In this document: positions 1 to 8,652 of the stretch, one piece after another
Numbering within the stretch: position 1 is the stretch's first letter
Layout: each line of letters opens with the position of its first letter
Notes under the pieces: model-generated
The model's input: the letters and a program-made list of their open reading frames with translations, nothing else
Told to the model about the DNA's origin: nothing
Database searches by the model: none
DNA from: Amycolatopsis arida
GTDB taxonomy: Bacteria > Actinomycetota > Actinomycetes > Mycobacteriales > Pseudonocardiaceae
Length of the DNA stretch: 64,000 nt
NCBI RefSeq assembly: GCF_900115565.1
Contig: NZ_FOWW01000002.1
Location: forward strand, 235,160-299,159
Direction: 5' to 3'
Translations under genes and position numbers: made by a program

Positions 1-110
1 ACCGCCGCGCGACGACCGCCGAGCATCGACCGAGCGCCCGCGAGGGAGGAGCGCAGGCGGGAGGAGTGCGGCCACGACAACGACAGCGACCGGAACGGCG
101 GACACGCGGG

Positions 111-1076
111 TCAGGTGGTGTGGAGGTTGGTGAGCAGCTCGTCGGCGGCGGTGAACGGGTCCACCGCGCGGTCCACCACCCGCTCGGCCAGCTCGGTCAG
201 CCGGCCCCCGCCGACTCCGGCCAGCTCGCCGCGCAACCGGTGCAGCGCGATCGCCTCGATCTCCCCCACCGCGCGGGCCGCCCGCCGTCGGCGCGACTCG
301 CCACTGTCGGCCAGCCACTCGGCGTGCTCGTCGAGCGCGCGCAGCACGTCGCCTGCGCCCTCGCCGCGGGAGGCCACCGTGCGGACGATGGGCTGGCGCC
401 ACGGAGGTCCACCCGCCTCGCGATGCCCGAACGCGACCGCCTGGCGCAGCTCGCGCACCGTGGCGTCCGCGCCGTCCCGGTCGGCCTTGTTCACCACGAA
501 CACGTCGGCGACCTCCAGCACGCCCGCCTTCGCCGCCTGGACGCCGTCGCCCATCCCCGGCGCCAGCAGGAGCACCGTGGTGTCCGCCAGCCGGACTATG
601 TCTATCTCGGACTGTCCAACCCCGACGGTCTCGATGAGCACGTCGTCGAACCCCGCGCCGTCCAGCACGCGCAGCGCCTGCGGCGTCGCCACGGACAGCC
701 CGCCGAGGTGGCCTCGGGTGGCCATCGAGCGGATGAACACGCCGGCGTCCACGGCGTGCTCGGTCATCCGGATCCGGTCGCCGAGCAGCGCGCCACCGGA
801 GAACGGCGAGGACGGGTCGACGGCGAGCACCCCGACCCGCCGGCCCGCCCGCCGCAGCGCGGAGACGAGCATGGACGTCGACGTCGACTTGCCGACCCCG
901 GGCGGCCCCGTCAGTCCGATCACCCGCGCGTGGCCGGTGTGCGGCGTCAGCGCCGCGGCGATCTCCCGCAACTGGGGGTGGCCGTCCTCGACCAGGGAGA
1001 GCAGCCGGGCGATGGCCCTCGGTTGCCCCCGCCGGGCCCGCTCGACGAGCTCACCGACGTCGACCGCGGCCGGCAC
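111..1076 (-). CDS. meaB: MeaB-type GTPase, methylmalonyl-CoA mutase chaperone
   Basis: P-loop GTPase of the MeaB/ArgK family, which loads and protects the adenosylcobalamin cofactor of methylmalonyl-CoA mutase in the cytoplasm. The 321-residue product shows Walker A GPPGVGKST (residues 57-65), the family stretch DPSSPFSGGALLGDR, the switch motif ETVGVGQSE and the NKAD guanine-specificity motif. The length fits the family (about 320-330). I placed the start at GTG 1074-1076, four bases after the stop of the upstream thiolase. A longer reading from 1160 would run far into the thiolase and add unrelated sequence. It is probably cotranscribed with the thiolase. No mutase gene is in the window, so the partner is inferred from family knowledge. 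Confidence 0.93.
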   Translation of the reverse strand: MPAAVDVGELVERARRGQPRAIARLLSLVEDGHPQLREIAAALTPHTGHARVIGLTGPPGVGKSTSTSMLVSALRRAGRRVGVLAVDPSSPFSGGALLGDRIRMTEHAVDAGVFIRSMATRGHLGGLSVATPQALRVLDGAGFDDVLIETVGVGQSEIDIVRLADTTVLLLAPGMGDGVQAAKAGVLEVADVFVVNKADRDGADATVRELRQAVAFGHREAGGPPWRQPIVRTVASRGEGAGDVLRALDEHAEWLADSGESRRRRAARAVGEIEAIALHRLRGELAGVGGGRLTELAERVVDRAVDPFTAADELLTNLHTT

Positions 1077-1080
1077 GCGC

Positions 1081-2268
1081 TCAGCTCTTCGGCACCCTGA
1101 GCAGCAGCGCGTCGCCCTGACCACCGCCGCCGCACAGCGCCGCCGCGCCGAGCCCGCCACCGCGCCGGCGCAGCTCGTGCACGAGGTGCACGGCCAGCCG
1201 CGCCCCGGAAGCGCCGATCGGGTGGCCCAGCGCGATCGCGCCGCCGTTGACGTTCACCTTCTCCGGGTCGACGCCGAGCTGCCGGGTGGACACCAGTCCG
1301 ACCGCGGCGAACGCCTCGTTGATCTCCACCAGGTCGAGCGCGTCGACGTCCAGCTTCGCCTTGGCCAGCGCCGCCTTGATCGCGTTGGCCGGCTGCTCGT
1401 GCAGGCTGGCGTCCGGGCCGGCGACCACGCCGTGCGCGCCGATCTCGGCGAGTGGCGCGATGCCCAGCTCCTCCGCCTTGGCCCTGCTGGCGACGACGAC
1501 CGCCGCCGCCCCGTCGGAAATCTGCGAGGACGAGCCGGCGGTGATGGTGCCGTCGGCGGCGAACGCCGGGCGCAGCTTCGCGAGGACGTCGACCGTGGTG
1601 TCGACCCGCACGCCCTCGTCGGCGCCGAAGACGACCGGATCACCCTTGCGCCGCGGGATCTCGATCTCCACCAGCTCGTCGGCGAACCGGCCGGCCTCGA
1701 TGGCCGCGGCGGCGCGGGCGTGCGACCGGGCGGCGAACTCGTCCTGCTCCCGCCGGGTGAGCCCGTGGCGCGCGTTGTGCTTCTCCGTGGAGGCACCCAT
1801 CGCCACCTGGTCGAACGCGCAGAAGAGGCCGTCGTAGGCCATGTGGTCGATTAGCGTGGTGTCGCCGTACTTGAACCCCGCGCGCGACTTCGGCAGCAGG
1901 TGCGGGGCCTGGGTCATCGACTCCTGCCCGCCGGCCACCACGAGGTCGAACTCGCCGGCGCGGATGAGCTGGTCGGCCAGCGCGATGGCGTCGAGCCCGG
2001 ACAGGCACACCTTGTTGACGGTCAGCGCGGGCACGTCCATCGGGATGCCGGCGGCCACCGCGGCCTGCCGCGCCGGGATCTGTCCCGCACCGGCGGTGAG
2101 CACCTGGCCCATGATCGTGTACTGCACCTTCTCGGGTGCGACACCGGCCCGCTCCAGCGCCGCCCGGATGGCGAACCCGCCGAGCTGCGCTCCGGAGAAG
2201 TCCTTCAACGACCCCAGCAGGCGACCGATCGGGGTACGGGCGGCACCCAGGATCACCGAACCGGACAC
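1081..2268 (-). CDS. Thiolase (acetyl-CoA C-acetyltransferase)
   Basis: Condenses or cleaves acyl-CoA thioesters. Next to ccr, the epimerase and meaB it most likely makes acetoacetyl-CoA for the ethylmalonyl-CoA/butyrate route. The 395-residue protein carries the full thiolase triad: nucleophile C88 in [11 protein letters not shown]349 in [10 protein letters not shown] and C379 in the C-terminal [12 protein letters not shown] motif. The start GTG at 2266-2268 was chosen because GGGAGG lies seven bases upstream; a start at 2307 would add 13 residues unlike the family. It lies four bases upstream of meaB on the same strand, suggesting translational coupling. The exact substrate chain length cannot be read from sequence. 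Confidence 0.94.
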   Translation of the reverse strand: MSGSVILGAARTPIGRLLGSLKDFSGAQLGGFAIRAALERAGVAPEKVQYTIMGQVLTAGAGQIPARQAAVAAGIPMDVPALTVNKVCLSGLDAIALADQLIRAGEFDLVVAGGQESMTQAPHLLPKSRAGFKYGDTTLIDHMAYDGLFCAFDQVAMGASTEKHNARHGLTRREQDEFAARSHARAAAAIEAGRFADELVEIEIPRRKGDPVVFGADEGVRVDTTVDVLAKLRPAFAADGTITAGSSSQISDGAAAVVVASRAKAEELGIAPLAEIGAHGVVAGPDASLHEQPANAIKAALAKAKLDVDALDLVEINEAFAAVGLVSTRQLGVDPEKVNVNGGAIALGHPIGASGARLAVHLVHELRRRGGGLGAAALCGGGGQGDALLLRVPKS

Positions 2269-2380
2269 ACTGGCCTCCCAAGCTCGTGGCGCGGACCTTC
2301 CGGACAACGATACCGCCGGTGCGTTCGAACTGAATCGAGCACTGTGAGCGGGCGCACGGGTCAGCGCGCCGGGAACGACC

Positions 2381-2386
2381 TATCCT
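2381..2386 (+). promoter_or_regulatory. Predicted -10 element (TATCCT) of the epimerase gene
   Basis: TATCCT ends eight bases before ATG 2395. There is no convincing Shine-Dalgarno sequence between them, so the transcript is probably leaderless or nearly so. Inferred from sequence only. Confidence 0.5.
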
Positions 2387-2394
2387 CTCGTCGC

Positions 2395-2847
2395 ATGAAT
2401 GACGCGCTGCAGCCGTTCGTCACCACGATCGACCACGTCGGCGTCGCCGTCGCCGACCTCGACGCCGCGATCACCTTCTACGCCGACACGTTCGGGCTGC
2501 GGGCCACCCATGTCGAGGTCAACGAGGAGCAGGGGGTGCGCGAGGCCATGCTGCACGCCCCCGGCGACGACGCCGGGCCGGCCGTCCAGCTGCTCGCGCC
2601 GCTGCGCCCGGACTCGACGATCGCCAAGTTCCTCGACACCAGGGGCCCCGGCCTGCAGCAGCTGGCCTACCGGGTCACCGACGTCGACGCCGCGGCGGAG
2701 GCGTTGCGCGCCAGGGGAATCCGGCTGATCTACCCGGAGGCACGGCGCGGTACGGCGAACAGCAGGGTGAACTTCGTGCACCCCAAGGACGCCGGCGGCG
2801 TGCTGGTCGAGCTCGTGGAGCCCGCCGGCGAACGACCAGGTCACTGA
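2395..2847 (+). CDS. mce: Methylmalonyl-CoA epimerase (VOC fold)
   Basis: Interconverts (2R)- and (2S)-methylmalonyl-CoA, linking ccr/propionyl-CoA metabolism to the mutase helped by MeaB. The 150-residue vicinal-oxygen-chelate protein has H14 in DHVGVAV, the VNEEQGVREAML stretch, NFVHPKDAGGVLVELVE near the C-terminus and a likely metal-binding E139. The usual second metal-binding His in the GLHH motif is replaced: here it reads GLQQLAY (Q88, Q89). I recall similar Gln variants in mycobacteria, so this looks like an actinobacterial subtype, not a dead enzyme. It is divergent from the thiolase, and its 3' end overlaps the convergent TetR gene by seven bases. Start ATG 2395 matches family length. 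Confidence 0.88.
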   Translation: MNDALQPFVTTIDHVGVAVADLDAAITFYADTFGLRATHVEVNEEQGVREAMLHAPGDDAGPAVQLLAPLRPDSTIAKFLDTRGPGLQQLAYRVTDVDAAAEALRARGIRLIYPEARRGTANSRVNFVHPKDAGGVLVELVEPAGERPGH

Positions 2848-3497
2848 GTAACCGGCGCCGCCTTCGCGGTGAGCGCGCCGGCGATGAAGCTCAGCTCCCG
2901 CTCCATCTCGTCCAGCGCGTCGTCGTCGGTGTGCCGAGCCATCGAGTGCCGGTAACTCACCGCCAGCGCGAGCAACGCGGAGGCGCTGTCCACGTCGGCG
3001 AGGGCGAGGCCGCCCGCCGCCGCGCCACCCGCCGCCGCCACGATCACCGAGCGGACCTGGTGCACCAGCACCTCGTACCGGGCCTGCAACGCGTCCCGCA
3101 CCGCACGGTGGGTGTCGGCCTCCCGCCAGAGCAGGTGCGAGAGCATCCGGGAGGCCGACAGCCGCCGGTCGAGCTCGGCGACCAGCCGGCGCAGGCTCTC
3201 GGCGATGTCGCCGGGGACCACCACCCGGGAGGTCTCGATCCGCTCGTCGGGCAGCCGGTCCACCAGCGCGGTCAGCAGGTCGGACTTGCGGCGGAAGTAG
3301 TAGTGCACCAACCCCTTGGGCACGCCGGCCCGCTCGGCGATCCTGGAGGTGGGAGTGGCCTCGAAGCCGGCCTCGGCGAACAGCTCCTCCGCGGCGACGA
3401 GGATGCGCTCGCGCGCGGACGCGTCCGACTCCTGCCGCCTCGCGGCCCTGCCAGCCTTCGCAGGCTTCCCAGCCTTCGTGGCCTTCGACCGCCTCAC
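2841..3497 (-). CDS. TetR-family transcriptional regulator
   Basis: DNA-binding repressor-type protein of 218 residues. A basic N-terminal tail (RRSKATKAGKPAKAGRAARR) precedes a TetR helix-turn-helix around residues 30-75, with the signature RIAERAGVPKGLVHYYFRRKSDLL. The rest is an all-helical ligand-binding domain of unknown specificity. Start GTG at 3495-3497 has AAGGGG seven bases upstream. It sits between the epimerase (convergent, seven-base overlap) and the SPW-repeat gene (same strand, 81-base gap). Its targets are unknown; nearby acyl-CoA genes are plausible. Confidence 0.87.
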   Translation of the reverse strand: MRRSKATKAGKPAKAGRAARRQESDASARERILVAAEELFAEAGFEATPTSRIAERAGVPKGLVHYYFRRKSDLLTALVDRLPDERIETSRVVVPGDIAESLRRLVAELDRRLSASRMLSHLLWREADTHRAVRDALQARYEVLVHQVRSVIVAAAGGAAAGGLALADVDSASALLALAVSYRHSMARHTDDDALDEMERELSFIAGALTAKAAPVTQ

Positions 3498-3578
3498 CTC
3501 GGTACCCCTTCACGTGCATACGGGCCCACAACGTCGCCGTCGTGGGCCCGATGTCGACAGTTTCGACGGGTCGTCGCC

Positions 3579-4010
3579 TCAGTGCGAACCAGCCGTCCGA
3601 CGGTGCACCGCGTTGGCGACCGGGAGGGCGGCGGCACCGGCGATCACGGTCAGCACGCCGATGACCCACGACGTCCAGGCCGCGCCGGTCAGCTCCGCGT
3701 AGCCCATGACCCACGGCGAGATGAAGAGTAGGGCGCCCAGCACGATCTGGATACCCTCGCCGTAGACCATCCCCGGCATCGCCAGCGACACCAGGCCGTC
3801 GATCGCGACCAGTGCACCGAGCACGATCAGCGTCCACATCGCGGCCGTGCTGGTCGTCAACCACAGCGGGGACAGCACCGCCACGACACCGAGTACGACC
3901 TCTGCCCAGTCGTGCGGCCTGGTCCAGGGACGTGCCGAGGTCTCGCGCATCGTCATCACCTCCGAGACGAACACTCCGGTAAGCACTCCTACAGTGCTTC
4001 CACCTGCCAT
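3579..4010 (-). CDS. SPW-repeat integral membrane protein
   Basis: Small membrane protein of 143 residues with two copies of the SPW-repeat unit: RPHDWAEVVLGVVAVLSPLW around residues 30-49, and a second unit containing GALLFISPWVMGY around residue 95. Each unit brings two predicted hydrophobic helices, giving about four transmembrane segments. The function of the family is not established. Start ATG at 4008-4010 has AAGGAG just upstream. It may be transcribed with the downstream TetR gene. Confidence 0.78.
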   Translation of the reverse strand: MAGGSTVGVLTGVFVSEVMTMRETSARPWTRPHDWAEVVLGVVAVLSPLWLTTSTAAMWTLIVLGALVAIDGLVSLAMPGMVYGEGIQIVLGALLFISPWVMGYAELTGAAWTSWVIGVLTVIAGAAALPVANAVHRRTAGSH

Positions 4011-4020
4011 TTTGCTCCTT

Positions 4021-4064
4021 GGTTGGCCGGCCGGTCAAGACGTTGGTCGGCCAGCCAGCCAACC
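4021..4064. repeat. Imperfect inverted repeat between SPW gene and ccr
   Basis: GGTTGGC (4021-4027) is matched by GCCAACC (4058-4064), and the space between is rich in GGCCGGCC and GGTCGGCC. It lies in the 256-base divergent region upstream of ccr. It could be an operator, but no regulator can be assigned. Confidence 0.35.
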
Positions 4065-4266
4065 AGGGGATCCCTCCGTCGACGCCGTTCCCGCGCCACC
4101 GGCGGGGCGGTCCAGGGGCGCGAGGCGCGCCGGCGGGGACCCACGACCCGGGTACCCACCGCGGCGGCGGCTGACCCGTCCGGGTGCCGCCCGTCCCATC
4201 TCGTTGTGCAACCGGTTACTCGCCAGTAGTTTCTCTGCTCTGGCCGCGACCACCCCGGAGGCACCG

Positions 4267-5613
4267 ATGGCGCAGCACCCGCTCCGCGAGATCCAGCACG
4301 CCGTGCTGACCGACAACCTCGACGCGCTCGCGTCGCTGCCCGTCCCGGAGAGCTACCGCGGCGTCACCGTGCACGCCGACGAGACGGAGATGTTCGCCGG
4401 GCTGCCGACCAGGGACAAGGACCCGCGCGAGGCGCTGCACGTCGACGAGGTGCCCACGCCGGAGCTGGGCCCCGGCGAGGCGCTGGTGGCAGTGATGGCC
4501 AGCGCGATCAACTACAACACGGTGTGGACGTCGATCTTCGAGCCGCTGCCCACGTTCGCGTTCCTGCGGCGCTACGGGCGGCTCTCCCCGCTGGCGAAGC
4601 GGCACGACCTGCCCTACCACGTCGTCGGCTCCGACCTCGCCGGCGTCGTGCTGCGGACCGGGCCGGGGGTGCACACCTGGCGGCCGGGGCAGGAGGTGGT
4701 GGCGCACTGCCTCTCGGTCGAGCTGGAGGGGCCGGACGGGCACAACGACACGATGCTCGACAGCGAGCAGCGCATCTGGGGGTTCGAGACGAACTTCGGC
4801 GGGCTGGCCGAGCTGGCGCTGGTGAAGGCCAACCAGCTCATGCCCAAGCCGACGCACCTCACCTGGGAGGAGGCCGCGTGCCCCGGCCTGGTGAACTCCA
4901 CCGCCTACCGGCAGCTGGTCTCGCGGAACGGGGCCGACCTGAAGCAGGGCGACGTGGTGCTGATCTGGGGTGCCTCGGGCGGGCTCGGCTCCTACGCCAC
5001 CCAGTACGCGCTGAACGGCGGCGCCATCCCGGTCTGCGTGGTGTCCAGTCCGGAGAAGGCGGAGATCTGCCGGCGGATGGGTGCCGAGCTGGTCATCGAT
5101 CGGGTGGCCGAGGGCTACCGGTTCTGGAAGGACGAGCACACCCAGGACCCCAAGGAGTGGCAGCGGTTCGGCGCCCGCATCCGGGAGCTCACCGGCGGCG
5201 AGGACCCGGACATCGTGTTCGAGCACCCCGGCCGGGAGACCTTCGGCGCGTCGGTGTACGCGGCGCGCAAGGGCGGGACGGTGGTCACCTGCGCGTCGAC
5301 ATCGGGATACCTGCACCAGTACGACAACCGGTACCTGTGGATGAACCTGAAGCGGATCATCGGCTCGCACTTCGCGAACTACCGGGAGTCGTGGGAGGCC
5401 AACCGGCTGGTAGCCAAGGGACACGTCCATCCGACGCTGTCCCGGGCCTACCCGCTGACCGAGACCGGGCAGGCCGCGCTGGACGTGCACCGCAACGCCC
5501 ACCAGGGCAAGGTGGGCGTGCTGTGCCTGGCGCCGGAGGAGGGGCTCGGGGTGCGCGACCGTGAGCTGCGCGACCGGCACCACGCGGCGATCAATCGCTT
5601 CCGCGGAGCCTGA
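4267..5613 (+). CDS. ccr: Crotonyl-CoA carboxylase/reductase
   Basis: Catalyses NADPH-dependent reductive carboxylation of crotonyl-CoA to (2S)-ethylmalonyl-CoA, the key step of the ethylmalonyl-CoA pathway and a supplier of ethylmalonyl-CoA extender units. The 448-residue medium-chain-dehydrogenase protein contains the residues described for CO2 binding in this family: N82 (AINYN), F173-E174 (GFETNFGG) and H368 (GSHFANY). The nucleotide-binding loop WGASGGLGSYATQ lies near residue 234. Start ATG 4267 has CGGAGG five bases upstream. The thiolase, epimerase and meaB nearby support a C2/C4 acyl-CoA assimilation role. Confidence 0.95.
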   Translation: MAQHPLREIQHAVLTDNLDALASLPVPESYRGVTVHADETEMFAGLPTRDKDPREALHVDEVPTPELGPGEALVAVMASAINYNTVWTSIFEPLPTFAFLRRYGRLSPLAKRHDLPYHVVGSDLAGVVLRTGPGVHTWRPGQEVVAHCLSVELEGPDGHNDTMLDSEQRIWGFETNFGGLAELALVKANQLMPKPTHLTWEEAACPGLVNSTAYRQLVSRNGADLKQGDVVLIWGASGGLGSYATQYALNGGAIPVCVVSSPEKAEICRRMGAELVIDRVAEGYRFWKDEHTQDPKEWQRFGARIRELTGGEDPDIVFEHPGRETFGASVYAARKGGTVVTCASTSGYLHQYDNRYLWMNLKRIIGSHFANYRESWEANRLVAKGHVHPTLSRAYPLTETGQAALDVHRNAHQGKVGVLCLAPEEGLGVRDRELRDRHHAAINRFRGA

Positions 5614-5642
5614 GTCGGCTCCGGCGCGACCCCGTCTGCGGC

Positions 5643-5648
5643 TAGGGT
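5643..5648 (+). promoter_or_regulatory. Predicted -10 element (TAGGGT), leaderless start of the FilP-like gene
   Basis: TAGGGT is followed by seven bases and then ATG 5656. This spacing puts the transcription start at or next to the start codon. It is also why 5656 was preferred over GTG 5647, which lies inside the box. Confidence 0.55.
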
Positions 5649-5655
5649 GGGACGC

Positions 5656-6762
5656 ATGAGCCTTGGCGAGGAACGCGAGCTCGTACCCCTGGGTGCCGGT
5701 TTCGACTTCGAGAAGCGCGGATACAACCGGGCGCAGGTGGACGAGCATCTCGAACGGCTGGACGCCGACCTCAAGATGCTCGCCGCCGACCGAGACGCGG
5801 CCGTGTCGCAGGCCGGCGACCTCGCCCGGCAGCTCGAGATCGCCCGTGGCGAGATCGACGACCTGCGCGGCCAGGTCGAGCGGCTGGCGCAGCCGCCGAC
5901 GACGTTGGAGGGGCTGTCCGAGCGGCTGCAGCGGATGCTGCGGCTGGCGCAGGACGAGGCCGCCGACACCAGGGCCCGCGCGGAGGCCGAGGCCGGGCAC
6001 ATCCGGGCGAAGGCGGAGAGTGACGCCAGCGCCATGCGGGCCCGCTACGAGGAGCTGTTGACCGAGCTGTCCGAGCGGCGCAAGGAGATGGAGGCCGAGC
6101 ACCGCAAGGTGCTGGCCGAAGCCCGCGCCGAGGCCGAGGAGATCGTCAGCAAGGCCAAGGCCGAGCGGGACCGGCTCGACGAGGAGGCCGAGCAGCGGCG
6201 CACCCAGGTCGAGGAGGACTTCGAGATCGCGATGGCCGCGCGGCGCACCGAGGCCATGCGGGTGCTCGCCGAGCAGGAGGCCACCAGCAAGGCCGAGGCT
6301 GAGCGGCGGGTGCGCGAGGCCACCGAGGAGGCCAAGGCGATCCGAGCCAAGGTCGCCGAGGAGGAGACCACGGCGCGGGAGGAGATCGAGCGCCGCCGGC
6401 GGAAATCGGTCGCCGAAGCCAACCAGCGCAAGCAGAGTTCGATCAGCGAGGCCAACGCCCGCATCGCCGAGGCGACCGACGAGGCGAACCGCAGGGTGCG
6501 GGAGGCCACCGAGGAGGCCAACCGCAGGGTCAACCACGCGACAGAGCGGGTGAAGGCGCTGCGCGCGCTGCGGACGAGCATCGCCGAGCAGGTGCAGGCC
6601 GCCCGCTCGGTGCTCGCCGAGGCGGAGCAGCTGCTGGGTCAGGCGGCACCGGCCGAGCGCGCCATCGGCGGGCAGCGACGCGAGCCGGCGAGCTCCGGTG
6701 GGCGGCGGAGCGAGCCGGCCACCGCGGGCAAGCAGCGAGGACGGAAACCAACTCGCGAGTAG
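5656..6762 (+). CDS. FilP/Scy-like coiled-coil cytoskeletal protein
   Basis: 368-residue protein that is almost entirely charged coiled coil. The N-terminal DivIVA-like segment (GFDFEKRGYNRAQVDEHLERL, about residues 14-34) precedes a long helical rod rich in AEAEA and RRVREATEEA heptad-like units. The tail, from about residue 330, is basic and disordered. FilP and Scy of Streptomyces coelicolor, the polar-growth filament proteins, share this build. From memory, their genes sit beside methylmalonyl-CoA epimerase, thiolase and meaB, which is the neighbourhood seen here. Role in polarity or cell shape is therefore inferred from architecture plus synteny. Confidence 0.7.
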   Translation: MSLGEERELVPLGAGFDFEKRGYNRAQVDEHLERLDADLKMLAADRDAAVSQAGDLARQLEIARGEIDDLRGQVERLAQPPTTLEGLSERLQRMLRLAQDEAADTRARAEAEAGHIRAKAESDASAMRARYEELLTELSERRKEMEAEHRKVLAEARAEAEEIVSKAKAERDRLDEEAEQRRTQVEEDFEIAMAARRTEAMRVLAEQEATSKAEAERRVREATEEAKAIRAKVAEEETTAREEIERRRRKSVAEANQRKQSSISEANARIAEATDEANRRVREATEEANRRVNHATERVKALRALRTSIAEQVQAARSVLAEAEQLLGQAAPAERAIGGQRREPASSGGRRSEPATAGKQRGRKPTRE

Positions 6763-6849
6763 GTGGGGCCTGCGCCCGGGCCTCCGGCCCGCTAATCTCT
6801 GCGAGGAACACCGTCGCTACCGCCGAGTACGCTTCGCAGGAGGATCCGG

Positions 6850-7299
6850 ATGGCCGCCTATCAGACCGTGGTCGTTGGCACCGATGGCTCGGACTCGTCG
6901 TTCGCCGCCGTGGACCGCGCGGCGAAGGTGGTCGCCGACTCCGGCGCGACCCTCGTCATCGCCTGCGCCTACTACCCCGCCAGCCGGCAGGACGTGGAGA
7001 AGGCCCAGGACGTGCTGAAGGACGAGGCCTACCAGGTGGTGGGCTCGGCGCCGGCCGAGGACACGTTGCAAACGGCCAGGGACCGCGCCGCGCGAGCGGG
7101 CGCGACGAGGATCGAGACCGCGCCGGTGCTCGGCGAGCCGGTGGAGGCGCTGCGCGAGGTGGTCGCCGAGCGGTCGGCCGACCTGCTGGTGGTCGGCAAC
7201 CGCGGGCTGAACACGCTGGCCGGGCGCATCCTGGGGTCGGTGCCGTCGGAGGTGGCCCGCAAGTCCGGTGTGGACGTGCTCATCGTGCACACCACGTGA
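6850..7299 (+). CDS. Universal stress protein (UspA family)
   Basis: Single-domain cytoplasmic Usp of 149 residues. It has the VVVGTDGSDSS start and the ATP-binding signature G-2x-G-9x-G-S as VVGNRGLNTLAGRILGSVPSEV near residues 115-136, so it should bind ATP. GGAGGA lies seven bases before ATG 6850. The adenylate cyclase gene follows 21 bases downstream on the same strand, so the two are probably an operon joining stress response and cAMP signalling; that link is inference. Confidence 0.92.
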   Translation: MAAYQTVVVGTDGSDSSFAAVDRAAKVVADSGATLVIACAYYPASRQDVEKAQDVLKDEAYQVVGSAPAEDTLQTARDRAARAGATRIETAPVLGEPVEALREVVAERSADLLVVGNRGLNTLAGRILGSVPSEVARKSGVDVLIVHTT

Positions 7300-7320
7300 G
7301 TTGCCGGGCGAGGAGGGGGC

Positions 7321-8454
7321 GTGAACGGGGACTCGGCCGATCCCGCCGCCGGTGCCCTGCAGCGGCGGTTGGAGCGGATCCTGCTGGGTGGACGGCGCAA
7401 GCACACTCGGCTGCAGGTCGCGGCGAAGGCCGGGGTGCCGGAGGAGCGCACCCGACGGCTGTGGCGCGCGCTGGGGTTCGCCACCGTCGGTGACGACGAG
7501 GTGGTGTTCACCGACGCCGACATCGAGGCGGTGCGGATCGCCGACGGCCTGGTCCGCGCCGGGTTGATCGACGAGTCGGTGGAGACGTCGGTGACCAGGG
7601 CGCTCGGCCAGCACCTCTCCCGGCTGGCGGAGTGGCAGGTGCACCTGCTGTGGGAGCTGATCACCGAGAACCAGGAGCTCGGACGGAACGAGCGGCAGAT
7701 CGCGCGGCTGGTGGATCAGCTGCTGCCGGAGCTGGAGCGGGTGCAGAACTACGTCTGGCGGCGGCACCTGGCGGCGTACGCCGGGCGGGCGCTGGCCAGC
7801 CCGGACGAGGACCTGCAGAGCCGTACCGAGGTGGTGGGCTTCGTAGACATGGTCGGCTACACGCGGCTGACCCGACGGATCGGGGAGGCGGAGCTGAGCC
7901 GGGTGCTGGACCGGTTCGAGACGCTGGCGACCGAGGTGGTGGCCGAGCACCGCGGGCGGGTGGTCAAGATGATCGGCGACGAGGTGCTGTTCGTGGCCGA
8001 TTCCGCGGTGGAGGGGGCGGAGATCGCGCTGGCGCTGACCGAGCGGACCGCCGCGGACGCCGAGCTGCCGGAGGTACGGGCGGGGTTGGCGTGCGGGCGG
8101 GTGCTGAGCCGGTTCGGCGACGTGTACGGGTCGGTGGTGAACGTCGCCGCGCGGCTGACGTCACTGGCGCGACCGGGCACCATCCTGGTGGACCGGGACA
8201 TGGCCACCGCGCTGGCCGACGAGCCGGCGTTCGAGCTGCGGAGCCGGCGACCAGCGGCGGTCCGCGGCTACCACCGGCTGCGGCCGGCGGCACTGCGCCG
8301 CGCGCGGCGGTCAGCGCGGTCGGGGCGCGAGGATTCCGGGAGTGCGGGCGGGGCGTTCGAGTCCGGTCAGCAACTCGCGGCCGAACTGCTCGGCCTGATC
8401 CGGCCGACGCCACCTCCGGGCTCCCCGCGCCGCCGCCCCGACGATTCCGATTGA
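7321..8454 (+). CDS. Class III adenylate cyclase with N-terminal regulatory domain
   Basis: Makes cAMP from ATP. 377 residues: an N-terminal helical regulatory domain (about 1-165, resembling the autoinhibitory part of mycobacterial Rv1264-type cyclases), then a class III catalytic domain. All six canonical residues are present: metal ligands D176 (GFVDMVGYT) and D220, substrate residues K216 (VVKMIGDE) and D267 (GDVYGSVVN), and transition-state N274 and R278. The C-terminal 60 residues are basic and low complexity. Start GTG 7321 follows GGAGGGG. No membrane helix, so cytosolic. Confidence 0.9.
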   Translation: MNGDSADPAAGALQRRLERILLGGRRKHTRLQVAAKAGVPEERTRRLWRALGFATVGDDEVVFTDADIEAVRIADGLVRAGLIDESVETSVTRALGQHLSRLAEWQVHLLWELITENQELGRNERQIARLVDQLLPELERVQNYVWRRHLAAYAGRALASPDEDLQSRTEVVGFVDMVGYTRLTRRIGEAELSRVLDRFETLATEVVAEHRGRVVKMIGDEVLFVADSAVEGAEIALALTERTAADAELPEVRAGLACGRVLSRFGDVYGSVVNVAARLTSLARPGTILVDRDMATALADEPAFELRSRRPAAVRGYHRLRPAALRRARRSARSGREDSGSAGGAFESGQQLAAELLGLIRPTPPPGSPRRRPDDSD

Positions 8455-8652
8455 CCTCCTGGCCCTCCCCCGGGCTCCATCGCTCCCCGGTTCGGCGGAC
8501 CTACCGCCGTGGGCATGGCCGGCGGCCGCGGTCGCCCGCGAGCCTCGACGGGAACTCCCCGTCCCACCGTGGATTTCGCCGTCCGCACCGTAGGGCTCGA
8601 GGTCCCGAATGTCGATCTCGCCGTTCCGGACGTGGGACTCGCGTCGGGTGGG
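8455..8652. repeat. Convergent intergenic region with a degenerate 20-21 bp tandem repeat
   Basis: Between the cyclase and proA 3' ends. From about 8552 to 8648 the sequence is a run of related 20-21 base units, for example 8575-8595, 8596-8616 and 8617-8637. The shared core is CTCGCCGTCCCGRACGTG with substitutions. Read as codons it gives a false seven-residue repeat (VxLAVPN type). Similar units occur at 22567-22612 (opposite orientation) and 26981-27043. Confidence 0.7.

Noticed and set aside
115-1854. 579-residue frame antisense to meaB and the thiolase
   Set aside because: Ser/Arg/Pro-rich shadow; both minus-strand genes have complete catalytic motifs.
3847-4266. N-terminal extension of ccr
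   Set aside because: No family similarity; ATG 4267 has CGGAGG at the right distance and gives normal length.
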